In this document: one piece after another, positions 1 to 9,340 of the stretch | Position numbering within the stretch: position 1 is the first letter of the stretch | How the letters are laid out: each line of letters opens with the position of its first letter | DNA from: Nitrincola tapanii | Lineage (GTDB): Bacteria > Pseudomonadota > Gammaproteobacteria > Pseudomonadales > Balneatricaceae | Length of the DNA stretch: 64,000 nt | Direction: 5' to 3' | NCBI RefSeq assembly: GCF_008368715.1 | Contig: NZ_SMRS01000008.1 | Location: forward strand, 1 to 64,000 | Translations under genes and position numbers: made by a program | The notes under the pieces: model-generated | What the model was told of the DNA's origin: nothing | The model's database searches: none | What the model saw: the letters and a program-made list of their open reading frames with translations, nothing else

Positions 1-80
1 TCCGAACTCAGTCGTGAAACGCGTCATCGCCGATGGTAGTGTGGGGTCTCCCCATGTGAGAGTAGGTCATCGCCAGGCAC
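1..80 (+). rRNA. rrf: 5S ribosomal RNA, 3' part (truncated by window edge)
   Basis: The first 80 bases match the conserved 3' two-thirds of bacterial 5S rRNA, including the CCGAACTCAG block, GCCGATGGTAGTGTGGGG and the closing CCAGGCA. The 5' part and any 16S/23S genes lie left of the window. A strong terminator follows directly, so this is the end of an rRNA operon. The exact 3' end (about 79-81) is estimated from the usual end of the gene. Confidence 0.95.
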
Positions 81-90
81 CTAATACGAG

Positions 91-123
91 AAACCCTCAT
101 CACTTCGTGGTGGGGGTTTTTTT
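91..123 (+). terminator. Rho-independent terminator of the rRNA operon
   Basis: AACCCTCATCAC and GTGGTGGGGGTT pair around a TTCG loop (with a few G-U pairs) and are followed by seven or more T. The hairpin starts about ten bases after the 5S gene. Confidence 0.9.
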
Positions 124-264
124 ATGCCAGTGAATTAGAGTTAAATCAGAGAGCAGTGCTTTTGTGTTTTTTGTTTTCATACTATGATCATTTGTTTAGC
201 TTTTTGAGTACAAGGCGTTTAACCTGTAATTTTTATACCTTCAGGCATTAGCAGGAAAGGAAAG

Positions 265-519
265 ATGTATTCAGAAGAAGATATTAGACGTTTAGCTTGG
301 CAGAGCCGTCGTGGCATGCTGGAGTTAGATGTATTGCTTGGCCCCTTTGTGAATGAGGCTTTTCGGGATCTTGCAATAGAAGACCAAGATCGCTTTGTTA
401 AACTGCTGGATTCTGAGGATCAGGATCTCTTTATGTGGTTTATGCAGCGCTCTGTTCCCGAAGATCCAGATCTACAGCGCATTGTGGAGTTGATTCTTGC
501 TCGGGTTCAACCAGCTTGA
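265..519 (+). CDS. sdhE: SdhE/YgfY family FAD assembly factor
   Basis: 84 residues, the normal size for the SdhE (YgfY, DUF339) family, which helps attach FAD covalently to succinate dehydrogenase flavoprotein SdhA and fumarate reductase in the cytoplasm. The conserved RGxxE signature is seen as R16-G17-M-L-E20, followed by an acidic helical region (EDQDLFMWFM). ATG at 265 is preceded by AGGAAAG. The downstream ygfX-like gene overlaps its end, as in the E. coli ygfX/sdhE pair though in the opposite order. No sdh genes are in the window. Confidence 0.9.
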   Translation: MYSEEDIRRLAWQSRRGMLELDVLLGPFVNEAFRDLAIEDQDRFVKLLDSEDQDLFMWFMQRSVPEDPDLQRIVELILARVQPA

Positions 520-946
520 AATAAAAGTTCATCCATCGCCGTGGCTGCGCATCTTTTTTGTCGCAGCCCATATTTTGTTTATTCTTTGCTTACATCTTGC
601 CTACTTTCCATTCCTAGCTAACTTGGTACTTTCTCTTGTACTGATTTTGAGCTTGAGTGTCACCTTAAATGACTATGTAAAGATTGCTGAATTTGAACTT
701 TACTGGGACTGTATAGAGCATGATCTTTGGATAAAGCCTGTGCATCAAGATTGGCTAAGAGTGATTAAACTACACAGCTTTACTCTATTACCTTGGCTCA
801 TCACCATGCAAGTGTACACAGAAACCGAAGCTCAGAAGCGTTGGCTTATTATTGCTAAAGACAGCGTCAATTCAGATGATTTTAGGCGTTTGACGGTTCG
901 TTTGAACCTGCAGCCGCGCGTAAAGAGTCCGGCCAGGGATAGTTAA
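497..946 (+). CDS. YgfX-like small inner-membrane protein
   Basis: 149 residues with TTG as the most likely start, overlapping the sdhE end by 23 bases, which suggests translational coupling. Two adjacent hydrophobic helices (about residues 18-57) are followed by a soluble tail. This architecture and the partner sdhE fit the YgfX/CptA family. In E. coli that family has been described as a membrane partner of SdhE and as affecting cell division proteins. Sequence conservation is low, so the call rests on topology and context. The last 65 bases lie over the 3' end of nadB on the other strand. Confidence 0.6.
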   Translation: MLGFNQLEIKVHPSPWLRIFFVAAHILFILCLHLAYFPFLANLVLSLVLILSLSVTLNDYVKIAEFELYWDCIEHDLWIKPVHQDWLRVIKLHSFTLLPWLITMQVYTETEAQKRWLIIAKDSVNSDDFRRLTVRLNLQPRVKSPARDS

Positions 947-2528
947 CTGGCGCTAAAATTGTATCTTGAACTTCTGTACTTGTGCTTGGGAAGTCTTTGG
1001 TGAAGTGCAGTCCGCGACTTTCCCGACGTTGCATAGCGCTTAAAATGATTAACTCGGCAACTGTCGCGAGATTACGCAATTCCACTAAATCACGGCTGAT
1101 TTTATAGTTGGAGTAGTATTCCAAAATCTCTTGTTGGAGCATGTGAATACGATGCTGCGCACGCTGTAGGCGTTTGCTGGTACGAACGATCCCAACATAA
1201 TCCCACATAAAGCGGCGCATTTCGTCCCAGTTGTGCGAGATAATCACATCTTCATCAGAGTCGGTGACTTGTGATTCATCCCAAGCGGGGATATCAACAT
1301 CGGTCACGCGATCCACTTTAGGTAATTCTTGTGCAATGATTTGTGCGGCAGAGCGTGCATACACAATACATTCAAGTAACGAGTTAGATGCCAATCTATT
1401 GGCGCCATGCAGCCCCGTGAAGGCTGTTTCACCTATTGCAAAGAGTCCTGGAATATCCGTGCGGCCTTGCTGATCTGTCATCACTCCACCACAGGTATAG
1501 TGGGCTGCGGGGACAACAGGAATGGGTTCGCGTGTAATATCTATGCCGAAGTTTAAGCATTGCTCATAAATGGTAGGGAAGTGTTCGGTAATAAATTTGG
1601 CAGGTTTGTGCGAGATATCTAGATAAACACAATCACAACCTAAGCGTTTCATCTCATGGTCAATCGCACGCGCCACAATGTCACGAGGTGCGAGTTCACC
1701 CCGTGCATCAAATTTATGCATAAAAGGGCTGCCATCGGGTAGAAGCAATCTACCGCCTTCACCACGTACAGCTTCTGTAATTAAGAAGGATTTTGCTTTG
1801 GGGTGATAAAGGCAAGTGGGATGGAATTGATTAAATTCCATATTGGCAACACGACAACCCGCACGCCATGCCATCGCGATGCCATCACCGGTTGTGCCAT
1901 CATGGTTGCTGGTATAAAGGTAAGCTTTGGAGGCGCCCCCTGTTGCCAAGATCACAAAACGTGCTTTGAACGCACTGATCTGGCCACTTCGGTGATTTAA
2001 CACATAAGCACCCACACAACGATTCTGCGCCAGCCCTAATTTTTTGCGGGTAATTAAATCGATGGCAATATGATGCTCAAACACTTCAATGGATGTGCAT
2101 TGTCGTACGTTATTGATCAGGGTTTCATGTACAGCGCGTCCTGTCGCATCGGAAGCATGGATAATACGTCTTTGCGAATGCCCTCCTTCTTTTGTGAGAT
2201 GGTAGTCGTTTTCTTCTCGCGTGAAGGGAACTCCTTGGTCTATCAGCCAGTGAATTGCTTCGGGACCGTTCTCAATCGTATGGCGTACCGCAAGCGGTAA
2301 GCTTAACTGAGCACCGGCAACCATCGTATCTTGAATATGCTGTTCATAGCTGTCTTTAGGATCTAAGACCGCCGCAATGCCCCCCTGAGCTAACCAAGTT
2401 GAACCCGTTTGAATGCTTCCCTTGCTGAGTACTGCGATTTGCCCTCGTTCGGCCAAATGCAAAGCAAGAGTCAGACCGGCAGCTCCACTTCCGATCACCA
2501 ATACATCAAACTCTTTATTCTGGGTCAT
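882..2528 (-). CDS. nadB: L-aspartate oxidase
   Basis: 548 residues; oxidises L-aspartate to iminoaspartate with FAD, the first step of de novo NAD synthesis. The N-terminus has the dinucleotide-binding fold [17 protein letters not shown]. The active-site region of the succinate dehydrogenase/fumarate reductase flavoprotein family follows ([17 protein letters not shown]). The [11 protein letters not shown] and [15 protein letters not shown] blocks and the helical C-terminal domain are also present. Length agrees with E. coli NadB (540). It is read away from rpoE and runs into the ygfX-like gene, overlapping it tail to tail. Confidence 0.97.
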   Translation of the reverse strand: MTQNKEFDVLVIGSGAAGLTLALHLAERGQIAVLSKGSIQTGSTWLAQGGIAAVLDPKDSYEQHIQDTMVAGAQLSLPLAVRHTIENGPEAIHWLIDQGVPFTREENDYHLTKEGGHSQRRIIHASDATGRAVHETLINNVRQCTSIEVFEHHIAIDLITRKKLGLAQNRCVGAYVLNHRSGQISAFKARFVILATGGASKAYLYTSNHDGTTGDGIAMAWRAGCRVANMEFNQFHPTCLYHPKAKSFLITEAVRGEGGRLLLPDGSPFMHKFDARGELAPRDIVARAIDHEMKRLGCDCVYLDISHKPAKFITEHFPTIYEQCLNFGIDITREPIPVVPAAHYTCGGVMTDQQGRTDIPGLFAIGETAFTGLHGANRLASNSLLECIVYARSAAQIIAQELPKVDRVTDVDIPAWDESQVTDSDEDVIISHNWDEMRRFMWDYVGIVRTSKRLQRAQHRIHMLQQEILEYYSNYKISRDLVELRNLATVAELIILSAMQRRESRGLHFTKDFPSTSTEVQDTILAPVNYPWPDSLRAAAGSNEPSNA

Positions 2529-2624
2529 TGCGTCTTCTCATCCGACTTTTGTCTGATAGGCTAGAAAGCTATTATGCAATGCTTGAGCCTCTAAGGTTAG
2601 CTTTGTGATTAAAAAACTTTTCTT

Positions 2625-2652
2625 GGAACTTATTTCCAGCAACTTACTCACA
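2625..2652 (+). promoter_or_regulatory. Candidate sigma-E (AlgU) promoter of rpoE
   Basis: GGAACTT at 2625-2631 is a perfect match to the sigma-E/AlgU -35 element. After a 16-base spacer, TCACA (2648-2652) fits the TCnnA -10 pattern. It lies about 110 bases before the rpoE start, in the nadB/rpoE divergent gap. Self-activation of rpoE/algU from such a promoter is known in E. coli and Pseudomonas; its use here is inferred from sequence only. Confidence 0.65.
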
Positions 2653-2761
2653 GAGATAACTGTGAATTTATAGGTCTGGACTTGCAATGCTGGAGTTGAT
2701 CACTACATACTGATTTTCCATTTTTCGTATCACAGACTTTCGGTATTGTTAAGGATCTCCT

Positions 2762-3352
2762 GTGTCAGACGATAACCCGGTAAGTGCAGACCAGCAGTTG
2801 GTTGAGCGGGTACAGGCGGGCGATAAAACCGCTTTTGATCTCTTGGTGAGAAAGTATCAGCATAAAATTGTCGGTCTGATCTCCCGCTATATTTACGATC
2901 ACCATGAAGCGATGGATGTGGCTCAGGAGGCTTTTATTAAAGCTTACCGTGCTTTGCCACGTTTTCGTGGGGACAGTGCCTTTTATACTTGGCTTTATCG
3001 AATTGCGATCAACACAGCGAAGAATCATCTGGTAGCGCGAGGTCGACGGCCGCCCGATACTGATGTCGATGTAGGGGACGCGGAGTACTTTGAAGTCGAC
3101 TCAGATCTGAGAGAGATTGAAAATCCTGAAAACCAACTTTATCGAGATGAGTTGCAAGCCGCGATCAATCGTGTCCTCAACCGGTTACCGGAAGAGTTAC
3201 GTGTGGCTTTAACGTTGCGTGAATTTGATGGCTTGAGTTATGAAGATATCGCTCAGGTGATGAATTGCCCCGTAGGGACGGTTCGTTCCAGGATATTTCG
3301 AGCGCGTGAGGCGATTGACCTCGAAATTGCGCCGATGCTGAAAGATGATTAA
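2762..3352 (+). CDS. rpoE: RNA polymerase sigma factor RpoE/AlgU
   Basis: 196 residues, an ECF sigma factor for envelope stress. Region 2 includes YDHHEAMDVAQEAFIKAY and the promoter-melting stretch FYTWLYRIAINTAKNHL. Region 4 has a helix-turn-helix around GLSYEDIAQVMNCPVGTVRS. The start is GTG at 2762 after AAGGAT. The next gene encodes its anti-sigma factor, followed by rseC and mucD, the usual rpoE cluster. A sigma-E-like promoter lies upstream, implying autoregulation. Confidence 0.96.
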   Translation: MSDDNPVSADQQLVERVQAGDKTAFDLLVRKYQHKIVGLISRYIYDHHEAMDVAQEAFIKAYRALPRFRGDSAFYTWLYRIAINTAKNHLVARGRRPPDTDVDVGDAEYFEVDSDLREIENPENQLYRDELQAAINRVLNRLPEELRVALTLREFDGLSYEDIAQVMNCPVGTVRSRIFRAREAIDLEIAPMLKDD

Positions 3353-3400
3353 CCCTATTGACCTAGTGTGTTGCAGAACTAGGGTTTTGAGGTAAGTAAG

Positions 3401-4246
3401 ATGACTACGCAAAATGATGCCTTATCGGCTTTGATGGATGGGGAGCTCAGTGAGCTAGAGCTGCGCCGTTTATTAAAAGCATCAGCGACCGATGCAGAGG
3501 TGGCTGCAAAATGGCAACGTTATCACTTGGTCAGAGATGTCATGCACCAGCAAGTACCTTGCAAGAGTATGGATCTTGCACAGCGTGTCTCGGTAGCTTT
3601 AGACGATACACCCTCTATTCCCCAAGACCCGGACGAGCCAGACCATTTACGCCTCCCACGCCACGTCAGTTTGGTTTCATCCTTGGCCAGTATGGCTGTT
3701 GCGGCATCGGTCACGGCGGTCGTGATTCTCGGTGCAGGTTGGTATCAGCAGGATACGTCTGTGGGTTCTGCCGCTTTGGCTCAAGCACCGGCCAACTTAT
3801 CTCTACCGAACACTGCGAATTCACGTCATCAATATGCGCAATTGACCAGTTTGGGGCAGTTGCCTTCCGGTTATAGTTCTTTTGCAGCGGACGCAGATGT
3901 GATCCGCATGTCGGATGATTTGAGTCATTATATCCAGCAACATCGTCATTTGTTGGCCGAGCAGGCTCAGCCTGGCTGGGAGATCGCTTGGGTCCCGCAG
4001 GGTTATGCCAAGGTGCGTCACGACTTCACTCAGGCGGGTGAGGTCGTTGTCTTTTCCAACGGACGCAGTCATTTTTCAGTCAGTGTTGAAGCTCTAGGCC
4101 CTAAGCATGCGGCTGAAGGTATCTCGTATCAAGGAGACCTGATTGCCTTGGGACGTGTGCAGGATGAAAGCTTTGTTGCCGTTGTGGGTGAGATGCCTTT
4201 GATGGTCGCTGAGCGTATCGCGGCTTCTGTGGTTTCAGTGAGATAA
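3401..4246 (+). CDS. rseA: Anti-sigma factor RseA fused to an RseB/MucB C-terminal domain
   Basis: 281 residues, longer than typical RseA/MucA (about 195-215). Residues 1-60 resemble the RseA sigma-binding domain (LSALMDGELSELELRRLL, WQRYHLVRDVM). Residues about 90-112 form one membrane helix, so the rest should be periplasmic. Residues 170-185 (SDDLSHYIQQH) resemble the RseA/MucA periplasmic tail. Residues about 192-278 resemble the C-terminal domain of RseB/MucB (WVPQGYAKV, VVFSNGRSHFSVSVE, VVGEMPLMVAERIAASV). The large lipid-binding N-terminal domain of RseB is absent, and no separate rseB lies between this gene and rseC. The gene should hold RpoE at the membrane; the fused domain's role is inferred. 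Confidence 0.85.
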   Translation: MTTQNDALSALMDGELSELELRRLLKASATDAEVAAKWQRYHLVRDVMHQQVPCKSMDLAQRVSVALDDTPSIPQDPDEPDHLRLPRHVSLVSSLASMAVAASVTAVVILGAGWYQQDTSVGSAALAQAPANLSLPNTANSRHQYAQLTSLGQLPSGYSSFAADADVIRMSDDLSHYIQQHRHLLAEQAQPGWEIAWVPQGYAKVRHDFTQAGEVVVFSNGRSHFSVSVEALGPKHAAEGISYQGDLIALGRVQDESFVAVVGEMPLMVAERIAASVVSVR

Positions 4247-4250
4247 GTCT

Positions 4251-4688
4251 GTGATCGAAGAGCAGGCTAAGGTGGTCGCCTTAGAGGCAGATAGAATCAC
4301 TATACGTGCTACACGAATGAGTGCTTGTGGAGTATGCCAGGCTGCTGAGGCTTGTGGTGCTCGTAAGCTGGGGCAACTATTTAAAAGTCCCGATGTGGAG
4401 ATGTCGATTGCGAACCCTCAGGCTCTGTCAGTCGAAATAGGGCAGCAGGTGTTAGTCGGTTTACATGAACAGGCATTTCTCAGAGCTGCATTGATTCTTT
4501 ATCTTACCCCTCTAGTCGCTATGCTGTTCAGCGTGTTGTTGATGGCAATGTTCACTTCAATCGAGGGTTGGTTAATTCTGGCCTCGTTGATTGGGTTGGG
4601 TCTGGGTTTTGTATTGGGCAGGATCTTTTCGCGTTATTTTTTGTCCGATATGACCTATCAACCCGTTTTACTTAAAGTGCTTTCCTGA
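4251..4688 (+). CDS. rseC: RseC/SoxR-reducing family inner-membrane protein
   Basis: 145 residues. A cytoplasmic N-terminal part carries cysteines C26, C29 and C35 (ACGVCQAAEAC), typical of the RseC family. Two membrane helices follow (about residues 78-98 and 103-125). The start is GTG four bases after the rseA stop. RseC is part of the rpoE operon and has been linked to positive modulation of sigma-E and to SoxR reduction; its biochemical role is not settled. Confidence 0.9.
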   Translation: MIEEQAKVVALEADRITIRATRMSACGVCQAAEACGARKLGQLFKSPDVEMSIANPQALSVEIGQQVLVGLHEQAFLRAALILYLTPLVAMLFSVLLMAMFTSIEGWLILASLIGLGLGFVLGRIFSRYFLSDMTYQPVLLKVLS

Positions 4689-4721
4689 TTATTTGATCGC
4701 TAATAACAAGGTTAAACAAGC

Positions 4722-6161
4722 ATGAAAATCTCGACTTCCTATTCGTGGCGTTCTTTTTGGATTGGTGTCTGGTGCTGCTTGGCTCTTGGCATCTCAACAT
4801 CTGCCTTCGCGCAGGCTCTTCCTGATTTTAAATCCTTGGTTAAGGAAGCGGCACCTGCGGTGGTGAATATCAGCACCGTTCAGCGTGCGAATACCCAAGA
4901 AGCTTTTGATCCGTTCAGTCAGTTTCGTGGCCCGGGGGGTGACGAAATTCCCGAAATTTTCCGGCATTTCTTCCGTGGTTTTCCTGAGCAAGCTCCGCGT
5001 CGAGGTGCACCGGCACCGCGTTCTTTAGGCTCGGGTTTTATCATCTCTGAAGATGGTTATCTGCTCACCAACCATCACGTGATTCAAGATGCTGAGAAGG
5101 TCATCGTGCGTCTGAGTGATCGACGTGAAATGGAGGCTAAGGTCATAGGTTCGGATGCGCGTTCTGATGTCGCTTTGCTGAAGATTGAAGCGCAAGATCT
5201 GCCTTATGTGAAAATAGGTCAATCCCAATCTCTTGAAGTGGGGGAGTGGGTGTTGGCGATAGGCTCACCCTTTGGTTTTGATCATAGTGTGACGGCAGGT
5301 ATCGTCAGTGCGACAGAGCGTTCTTTGGCAAATGATACTTATGTCCCTTTCATTCAGACCGATGTGGCGATCAATCCAGGTAACTCAGGTGGCCCGTTGT
5401 TTAATCTTGCTGGTGAGGTAGTCGGAATCAATTCACAGATCTACACTCGCTCAGGAGGATTTATGGGGTTATCCTTCGCCATTCCCATTGATGTGGCGAT
5501 GGAAGTGTCGAATCAACTCAAAGGTCAGGGGTATGTAACACGTGGCTGGTTAGGCGTAGTCATACAAGAGGTGAATCGAGATCTGGCTGAGTCTTTTGGG
5601 TTGGATAAGCCTATGGGGGCTTTAGTCGTGAAGGTCATGGAGGAGAGTCCCGCTCTGGCGGCGGGCTTGCGTGAGGGGGATGTTATCCTGCGTTTCAATC
5701 GCCAAATTATCAATCAATCGTCCGATCTGCCTCATCAAGTTGGGCGCATTAAACCTGGGGAGCGGGTTGCACTTGAGGTGATGCGTGAAGGGCGTCGTCA
5801 AACTCTGCGTGTTACGATCGGAACACTGCCGAGTGAAGAAGAGTTAGCTCGCACCTCATCGACGGAACCCGAAATCTCTTCCCAGCCTGCCTTGGGTTTA
5901 AGGGTTGAGCCTTTAACATCTGAACAACGTGAGCGCTGGTCAGTGTCGGCTGGTGTTGTCGTAGCACAGGTCGAAGAGGGTGTGGGGGCTGCAGCAGGCC
6001 TGATGGTAGGCGATGTGATCACCATGTTGAATGGTCAGCGTGTAGAGACGCCTCAGGACTTTTATGAGATCGCGGCCAACTTGCCAAAAAATCGTGCGGT
6101 ACCCATGCGTATCGTGCGTCGTGGTAGTCCTCTTTTTATTCCTCTAAGGCCCGCACCATAA
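4722..6161 (+). CDS. mucD: Periplasmic serine endoprotease MucD (DegP/HtrA family)
   Basis: 479 residues with a signal peptide ending near AFA-QALP (about residue 30). The trypsin-like domain has the catalytic triad H119 (TNHHV), D149 (SDVALLK) and S222 (GNSGGP). Two PDZ domains follow (about residues 270-365 and 385-475). It degrades or refolds damaged periplasmic proteins. Its place behind rseC matches MucD of Pseudomonas, where it dampens envelope-stress signalling. E. coli DegP and DegQ are close homologues; context favours MucD. Confidence 0.93.
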   Translation: MKISTSYSWRSFWIGVWCCLALGISTSAFAQALPDFKSLVKEAAPAVVNISTVQRANTQEAFDPFSQFRGPGGDEIPEIFRHFFRGFPEQAPRRGAPAPRSLGSGFIISEDGYLLTNHHVIQDAEKVIVRLSDRREMEAKVIGSDARSDVALLKIEAQDLPYVKIGQSQSLEVGEWVLAIGSPFGFDHSVTAGIVSATERSLANDTYVPFIQTDVAINPGNSGGPLFNLAGEVVGINSQIYTRSGGFMGLSFAIPIDVAMEVSNQLKGQGYVTRGWLGVVIQEVNRDLAESFGLDKPMGALVVKVMEESPALAAGLREGDVILRFNRQIINQSSDLPHQVGRIKPGERVALEVMREGRRQTLRVTIGTLPSEEELARTSSTEPEISSQPALGLRVEPLTSEQRERWSVSAGVVVAQVEEGVGAAAGLMVGDVITMLNGQRVETPQDFYEIAANLPKNRAVPMRIVRRGSPLFIPLRPAP

Positions 6162-6197
6162 GTTCAGGGCTCTGAGTTCTACTTTCTCCACTCTGAA

Positions 6198-6226
6198 GAG
6201 CGGTATCGGTTGGCTCGATATCGCTC
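6198..6226. repeat. Inverted repeat between mucD and lepA
   Basis: GAGCGGTATCG (6198-6208) and CGATATCGCTC (6216-6226) form an 11-bp stem with one G-U pair and a 7-base loop. No T-run follows, so it is not a standard terminator. It may be a transcript-end or processing hairpin between the stress cluster and lepA. The rest of 6162-6328 shows nothing else I can name. Confidence 0.5.
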
Positions 6227-6328
6227 TCTGGCCACCGCTCGGATGGCTGAAAGCGCTTGAATACGTTAGACTAGCGCGCTTGCTGCCGGTAGTGTGCCGG
6301 CGATCAAACTTCAATTGAGACATGCATC

Positions 6329-8128
6329 GTGAGTAACCTCGACCATATCCGCAACTTTTCCATTATCGCCCATATCGACCACGGTAAATCGACACTGGCT
6401 GATCGGTTTATTCAAATCTGTGGTGGATTGTCTGACCGAGAAATGGCGGAGCAGGTGCTGGATTCGATGGATATCGAACGAGAGCGCGGTATTACGATCA
6501 AAGCGCAAAGCGTAACACTCAACTACACCGCTAAGGATGGTCAGACCTATCAATTGAACTTTATCGATACTCCCGGCCATGTTGACTTCTCTTACGAAGT
6601 GTCGCGCTCGCTGGCAGCCTGCGAAGGTGCTTTGTTAGTAGTGGATGCGGCTCAGGGCGTTGAGGCTCAGTCGGTTGCGAACTGTTATACCGCGATTGAG
6701 CAGGGCCTGGAAGTGGTGCCCGTTCTGAACAAGATGGATCTGCCGCAAGCTGAACCTGAGCGTGTTAAAATTGAAATCGAAGAGGTGATTGGGATCGATG
6801 CGACCCATGCGACGCCTTGCTCAGCAAAAAGTGGTATGGGGGTTGAGGAGGTGTTGGAGGAACTGATTCGCTTAGTCCCTCCGCCTGAAGGCGACATCGA
6901 TGCACCTCTGCAGGCGTTGATTATTGATTCCTGGTTTGATAACTATCTTGGCGTTGTGTCTTTAGTGCGTGTCAAACACGGCTGCCTGCGTAAAAAAGAT
7001 AAGATTCTGGTGAAGTCAACCGGTCAAACTTACTTGGCTGATGCCGTGGGTGTCTTTACCCCTAAACGTTTGATTACCGGTGAGCTGAAAGCGGGTGAAG
7101 TAGGATTTGTTGTCGCCGGTATTAAAGATATTCATGGTGCTCCAGTCGGTGACACTCTGACACTGGCTAAGACACCGGATGTTGAAAGTTTACCGGGTTT
7201 CCAAAAGGTTCAGCCGCAGGTTTATGCCGGCCTTTTCCCAACCAGCGCAGATGATTACGAAGACTTCCGTGAGGCGCTGGATAAATTAACCCTGAACGAT
7301 GCTTCCTTATTCTTCGAGCCAGAAACATCCGATGCCTTAGGCTTTGGTTTCCGCTGTGGATTCTTGGGTATGCTACACATGGAGATCATTCAGGAACGCC
7401 TGGAGCGTGAGTATGATCTGGATCTGATTACCACAGCCCCGACTGTTATCTATGAGATTGAACTGAACAACGGTGAGGTAGTGCACATAGATAGCCCCTC
7501 AAAATTACCGGATCCTGGCAGTATTCGGGAGATGCGCGAACCGATTGTGGCAGCGAATATTCTGGTACCTCAGGATTATCTCGGACAGGTCATTGGCCTC
7601 TGTGTAGATAAACGCGGCGTACAGAAGAATATGCATTTCGTTGGTAAACAAGTGCAGCTCTCATACGAGTTACCTATGGCAGAAGTGGTTTTGGATTTCT
7701 TTGATCGTCTGAAGTCTGTAAGTCGCGGTTACGCATCACTTGAATATAATTTTATCCGCTTTGAGCCGGCACGCTTGGTGCGTCTGGACATTCTGATTAA
7801 TGGTGAACGTGTTGATGCGTTGGCTGTGATTCTACACAAGGACAATGCGCTTTATCGTGGCCGTTTGCTCTGCGAAAAGATGAAAGATCTAATTCCTCGT
7901 CAGATGTTTGATGTGGCGATTCAGGCAGCTATTGGCGGTAAAGTCATCGCTCGCACCACCGTGAAGGCGTTGCGTAAAAACGTATTGGCTAAGTGTTATG
8001 GCGGTGACGTCAGTCGTAAGAAAAAACTCTTAGCGAAGCAGAAAGAGGGTAAAAAGCGCATGAAGCAGGTGGGCCGTGTCGAAATCCCACAGGATGCTTT
8101 CTTGGCCGTATTAAAAGTGGATAGCTGA
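6329..8128 (+). CDS. lepA: Elongation factor 4 (LepA), ribosome back-translocase GTPase
   Basis: 599 residues, the standard LepA length. GTPase motifs are G1 [11 protein letters not shown]3 DTPGH and G4 NKMDLP. Domain II, the EF-G-like domains ([13 protein letters not shown]) and the LepA-specific C-terminal domain ([25 protein letters not shown]) follow. The start is GTG at 6329, with GAGA eight bases upstream. LepA acts on ribosomes during initiation or elongation under stress. It heads a cluster with lepB, as in most proteobacteria. Confidence 0.97.
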   Translation: MSNLDHIRNFSIIAHIDHGKSTLADRFIQICGGLSDREMAEQVLDSMDIERERGITIKAQSVTLNYTAKDGQTYQLNFIDTPGHVDFSYEVSRSLAACEGALLVVDAAQGVEAQSVANCYTAIEQGLEVVPVLNKMDLPQAEPERVKIEIEEVIGIDATHATPCSAKSGMGVEEVLEELIRLVPPPEGDIDAPLQALIIDSWFDNYLGVVSLVRVKHGCLRKKDKILVKSTGQTYLADAVGVFTPKRLITGELKAGEVGFVVAGIKDIHGAPVGDTLTLAKTPDVESLPGFQKVQPQVYAGLFPTSADDYEDFREALDKLTLNDASLFFEPETSDALGFGFRCGFLGMLHMEIIQERLEREYDLDLITTAPTVIYEIELNNGEVVHIDSPSKLPDPGSIREMREPIVAANILVPQDYLGQVIGLCVDKRGVQKNMHFVGKQVQLSYELPMAEVVLDFFDRLKSVSRGYASLEYNFIRFEPARLVRLDILINGERVDALAVILHKDNALYRGRLLCEKMKDLIPRQMFDVAIQAAIGGKVIARTTVKALRKNVLAKCYGGDVSRKKKLLAKQKEGKKRMKQVGRVEIPQDAFLAVLKVDS

Positions 8129-8135
8129 GGTAAGG

Positions 8136-8948
8136 ATGGACTTTGATTTTTCGCTTATCCTCGTCCTGGCAACGCTGGTGACCGGCGTGCTTTGGGGAGT
8201 GGATCATCTGTTCTTTCGCCCAGGGCGGCTTAACAAGCTTGAGCAGGCGCAAGCACAAACGCAAGAACCTTTAACCGAGCCGGTAAAGGAGGCTCTATTG
8301 CGCCAACCCGGTTGGGCAGATGTTTCACGTTCCATGTTCCCGGTGCTCGCCGTAGTGTTGGTGCTACGTTCCTTTGTTTTTGAGCCTTTTCAGATCCCTT
8401 CAGGCTCCATGTTGCCGACTCTGCAAATTGGCGATTTTATTCTGGTGAATAAGTACCATTATGGACTGCGTTTACCGGTGACCCATACCAAGATCCTCAG
8501 CCTGAATGAACCTGAGCGCGGTGAGGTCGCTGTTTTTCGCTATCCACAACAGCCCTCAATCAACTATATTAAACGCGTGATTGGCTTGCCGGGTGATGTC
8601 ATCAGTTACCACAACAAAACCTTGTTTGTGAACGGTGAGGCTGTACCTGCCGCGCTAATTTCGGGCCTGCCGCCACACAGTCCCGAAGTGCTTTTGCTCA
8701 GTGAAACGCTGGGTGAGCATCGCTATCAGGTGTATCAAGACTTAGGGCGACCTGCAATGAGTGCGCAGTGGGTGGTGCCTGAGGGGCATTATTTCTTTGT
8801 CGGGGATAACCGCGACAATAGTAATGACAGCCGTTATTGGGGATATGTCTCGGAGCAGTTGTTAGTGGGTAAGGCGGTGGCGGTTTGGATGCATTGGGAT
8901 AATTTCTTCAGCTTACCGGATTTCAGCATTATCCGTTGGATTAAATAG
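8136..8948 (+). CDS. lepB: Signal peptidase I
   Basis: 270 residues; cleaves signal peptides on the outer face of the inner membrane. There are two N-terminal membrane helices (about residues 5-25 and 65-82). The catalytic Ser91 is in PSGSMLPTL and the general-base Lys146 in YIKRVIGLPGD. The conserved GDNRDNSNDSRYWG box is present. ATG follows AGGTAAGG seven bases after lepA, the usual lepA-lepB pair. Confidence 0.97.
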   Translation: MDFDFSLILVLATLVTGVLWGVDHLFFRPGRLNKLEQAQAQTQEPLTEPVKEALLRQPGWADVSRSMFPVLAVVLVLRSFVFEPFQIPSGSMLPTLQIGDFILVNKYHYGLRLPVTHTKILSLNEPERGEVAVFRYPQQPSINYIKRVIGLPGDVISYHNKTLFVNGEAVPAALISGLPPHSPEVLLLSETLGEHRYQVYQDLGRPAMSAQWVVPEGHYFFVGDNRDNSNDSRYWGYVSEQLLVGKAVAVWMHWDNFFSLPDFSIIRWIK

Positions 8949-8956
8949 GACTCAAC

Positions 8957-9340
8957 ATGGATAAACAGATGATCTACGCCAGACAAACAGGGGCTTCCTT
9001 CTTTGCCACTCTGTTTGTGGTTCTGTCCGTTGGATTTTTTATGACGGTTGCGTTTAAGCTTTTTACCCCCTACTGGGATCATAAAACCATCAGTTCTGTT
9101 GTTAAAGCGACCAGTGAAGATCGTGAAGAACTGGCACGTCCGCTTGCTCAGATCCGCACCAATATCAATCGTAAGTTTCAGATCAATCAAGTTGCTTTGC
9201 CTGATCGTGATGCGCTGAAAATTACCGACCAAGCCGGTATTCTCACCTTTCATTTACAGTATGAAGTGCGTGTACCGATGTTTTTTAATGTGGATGCGGT
9301 CGTGAAGTTTGAAGAAACCTACGAGGGCAGACGCCCTTGA
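8957..9340 (+). CDS. DUF4845 family membrane protein
   Basis: 127 residues: a short N-terminus, one membrane helix (about residues 13-35) and a soluble, probably periplasmic domain of about 90 residues. DUF4845 proteins are commonly found between lepB and rnc in gammaproteobacteria, and this position is the main support. The function is unknown; a role near protein export is a guess from context. Its stop overlaps the TTG start of rnc. Confidence 0.8.
   Translation: MDKQMIYARQTGASFFATLFVVLSVGFFMTVAFKLFTPYWDHKTISSVVKATSEDREELARPLAQIRTNINRKFQINQVALPDRDALKITDQAGILTFHLQYEVRVPMFFNVDAVVKFEETYEGRRP

Noticed and set aside
6322-6336. Five-codon reading frame (ATG CAT CGT GAG TAA) overlapping the lepA start
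   Set aside because: The GAGA ribosome site is only one base from this ATG but eight bases from the lepA GTG, so it favours lepA; translation of the minicistron is unlikely.
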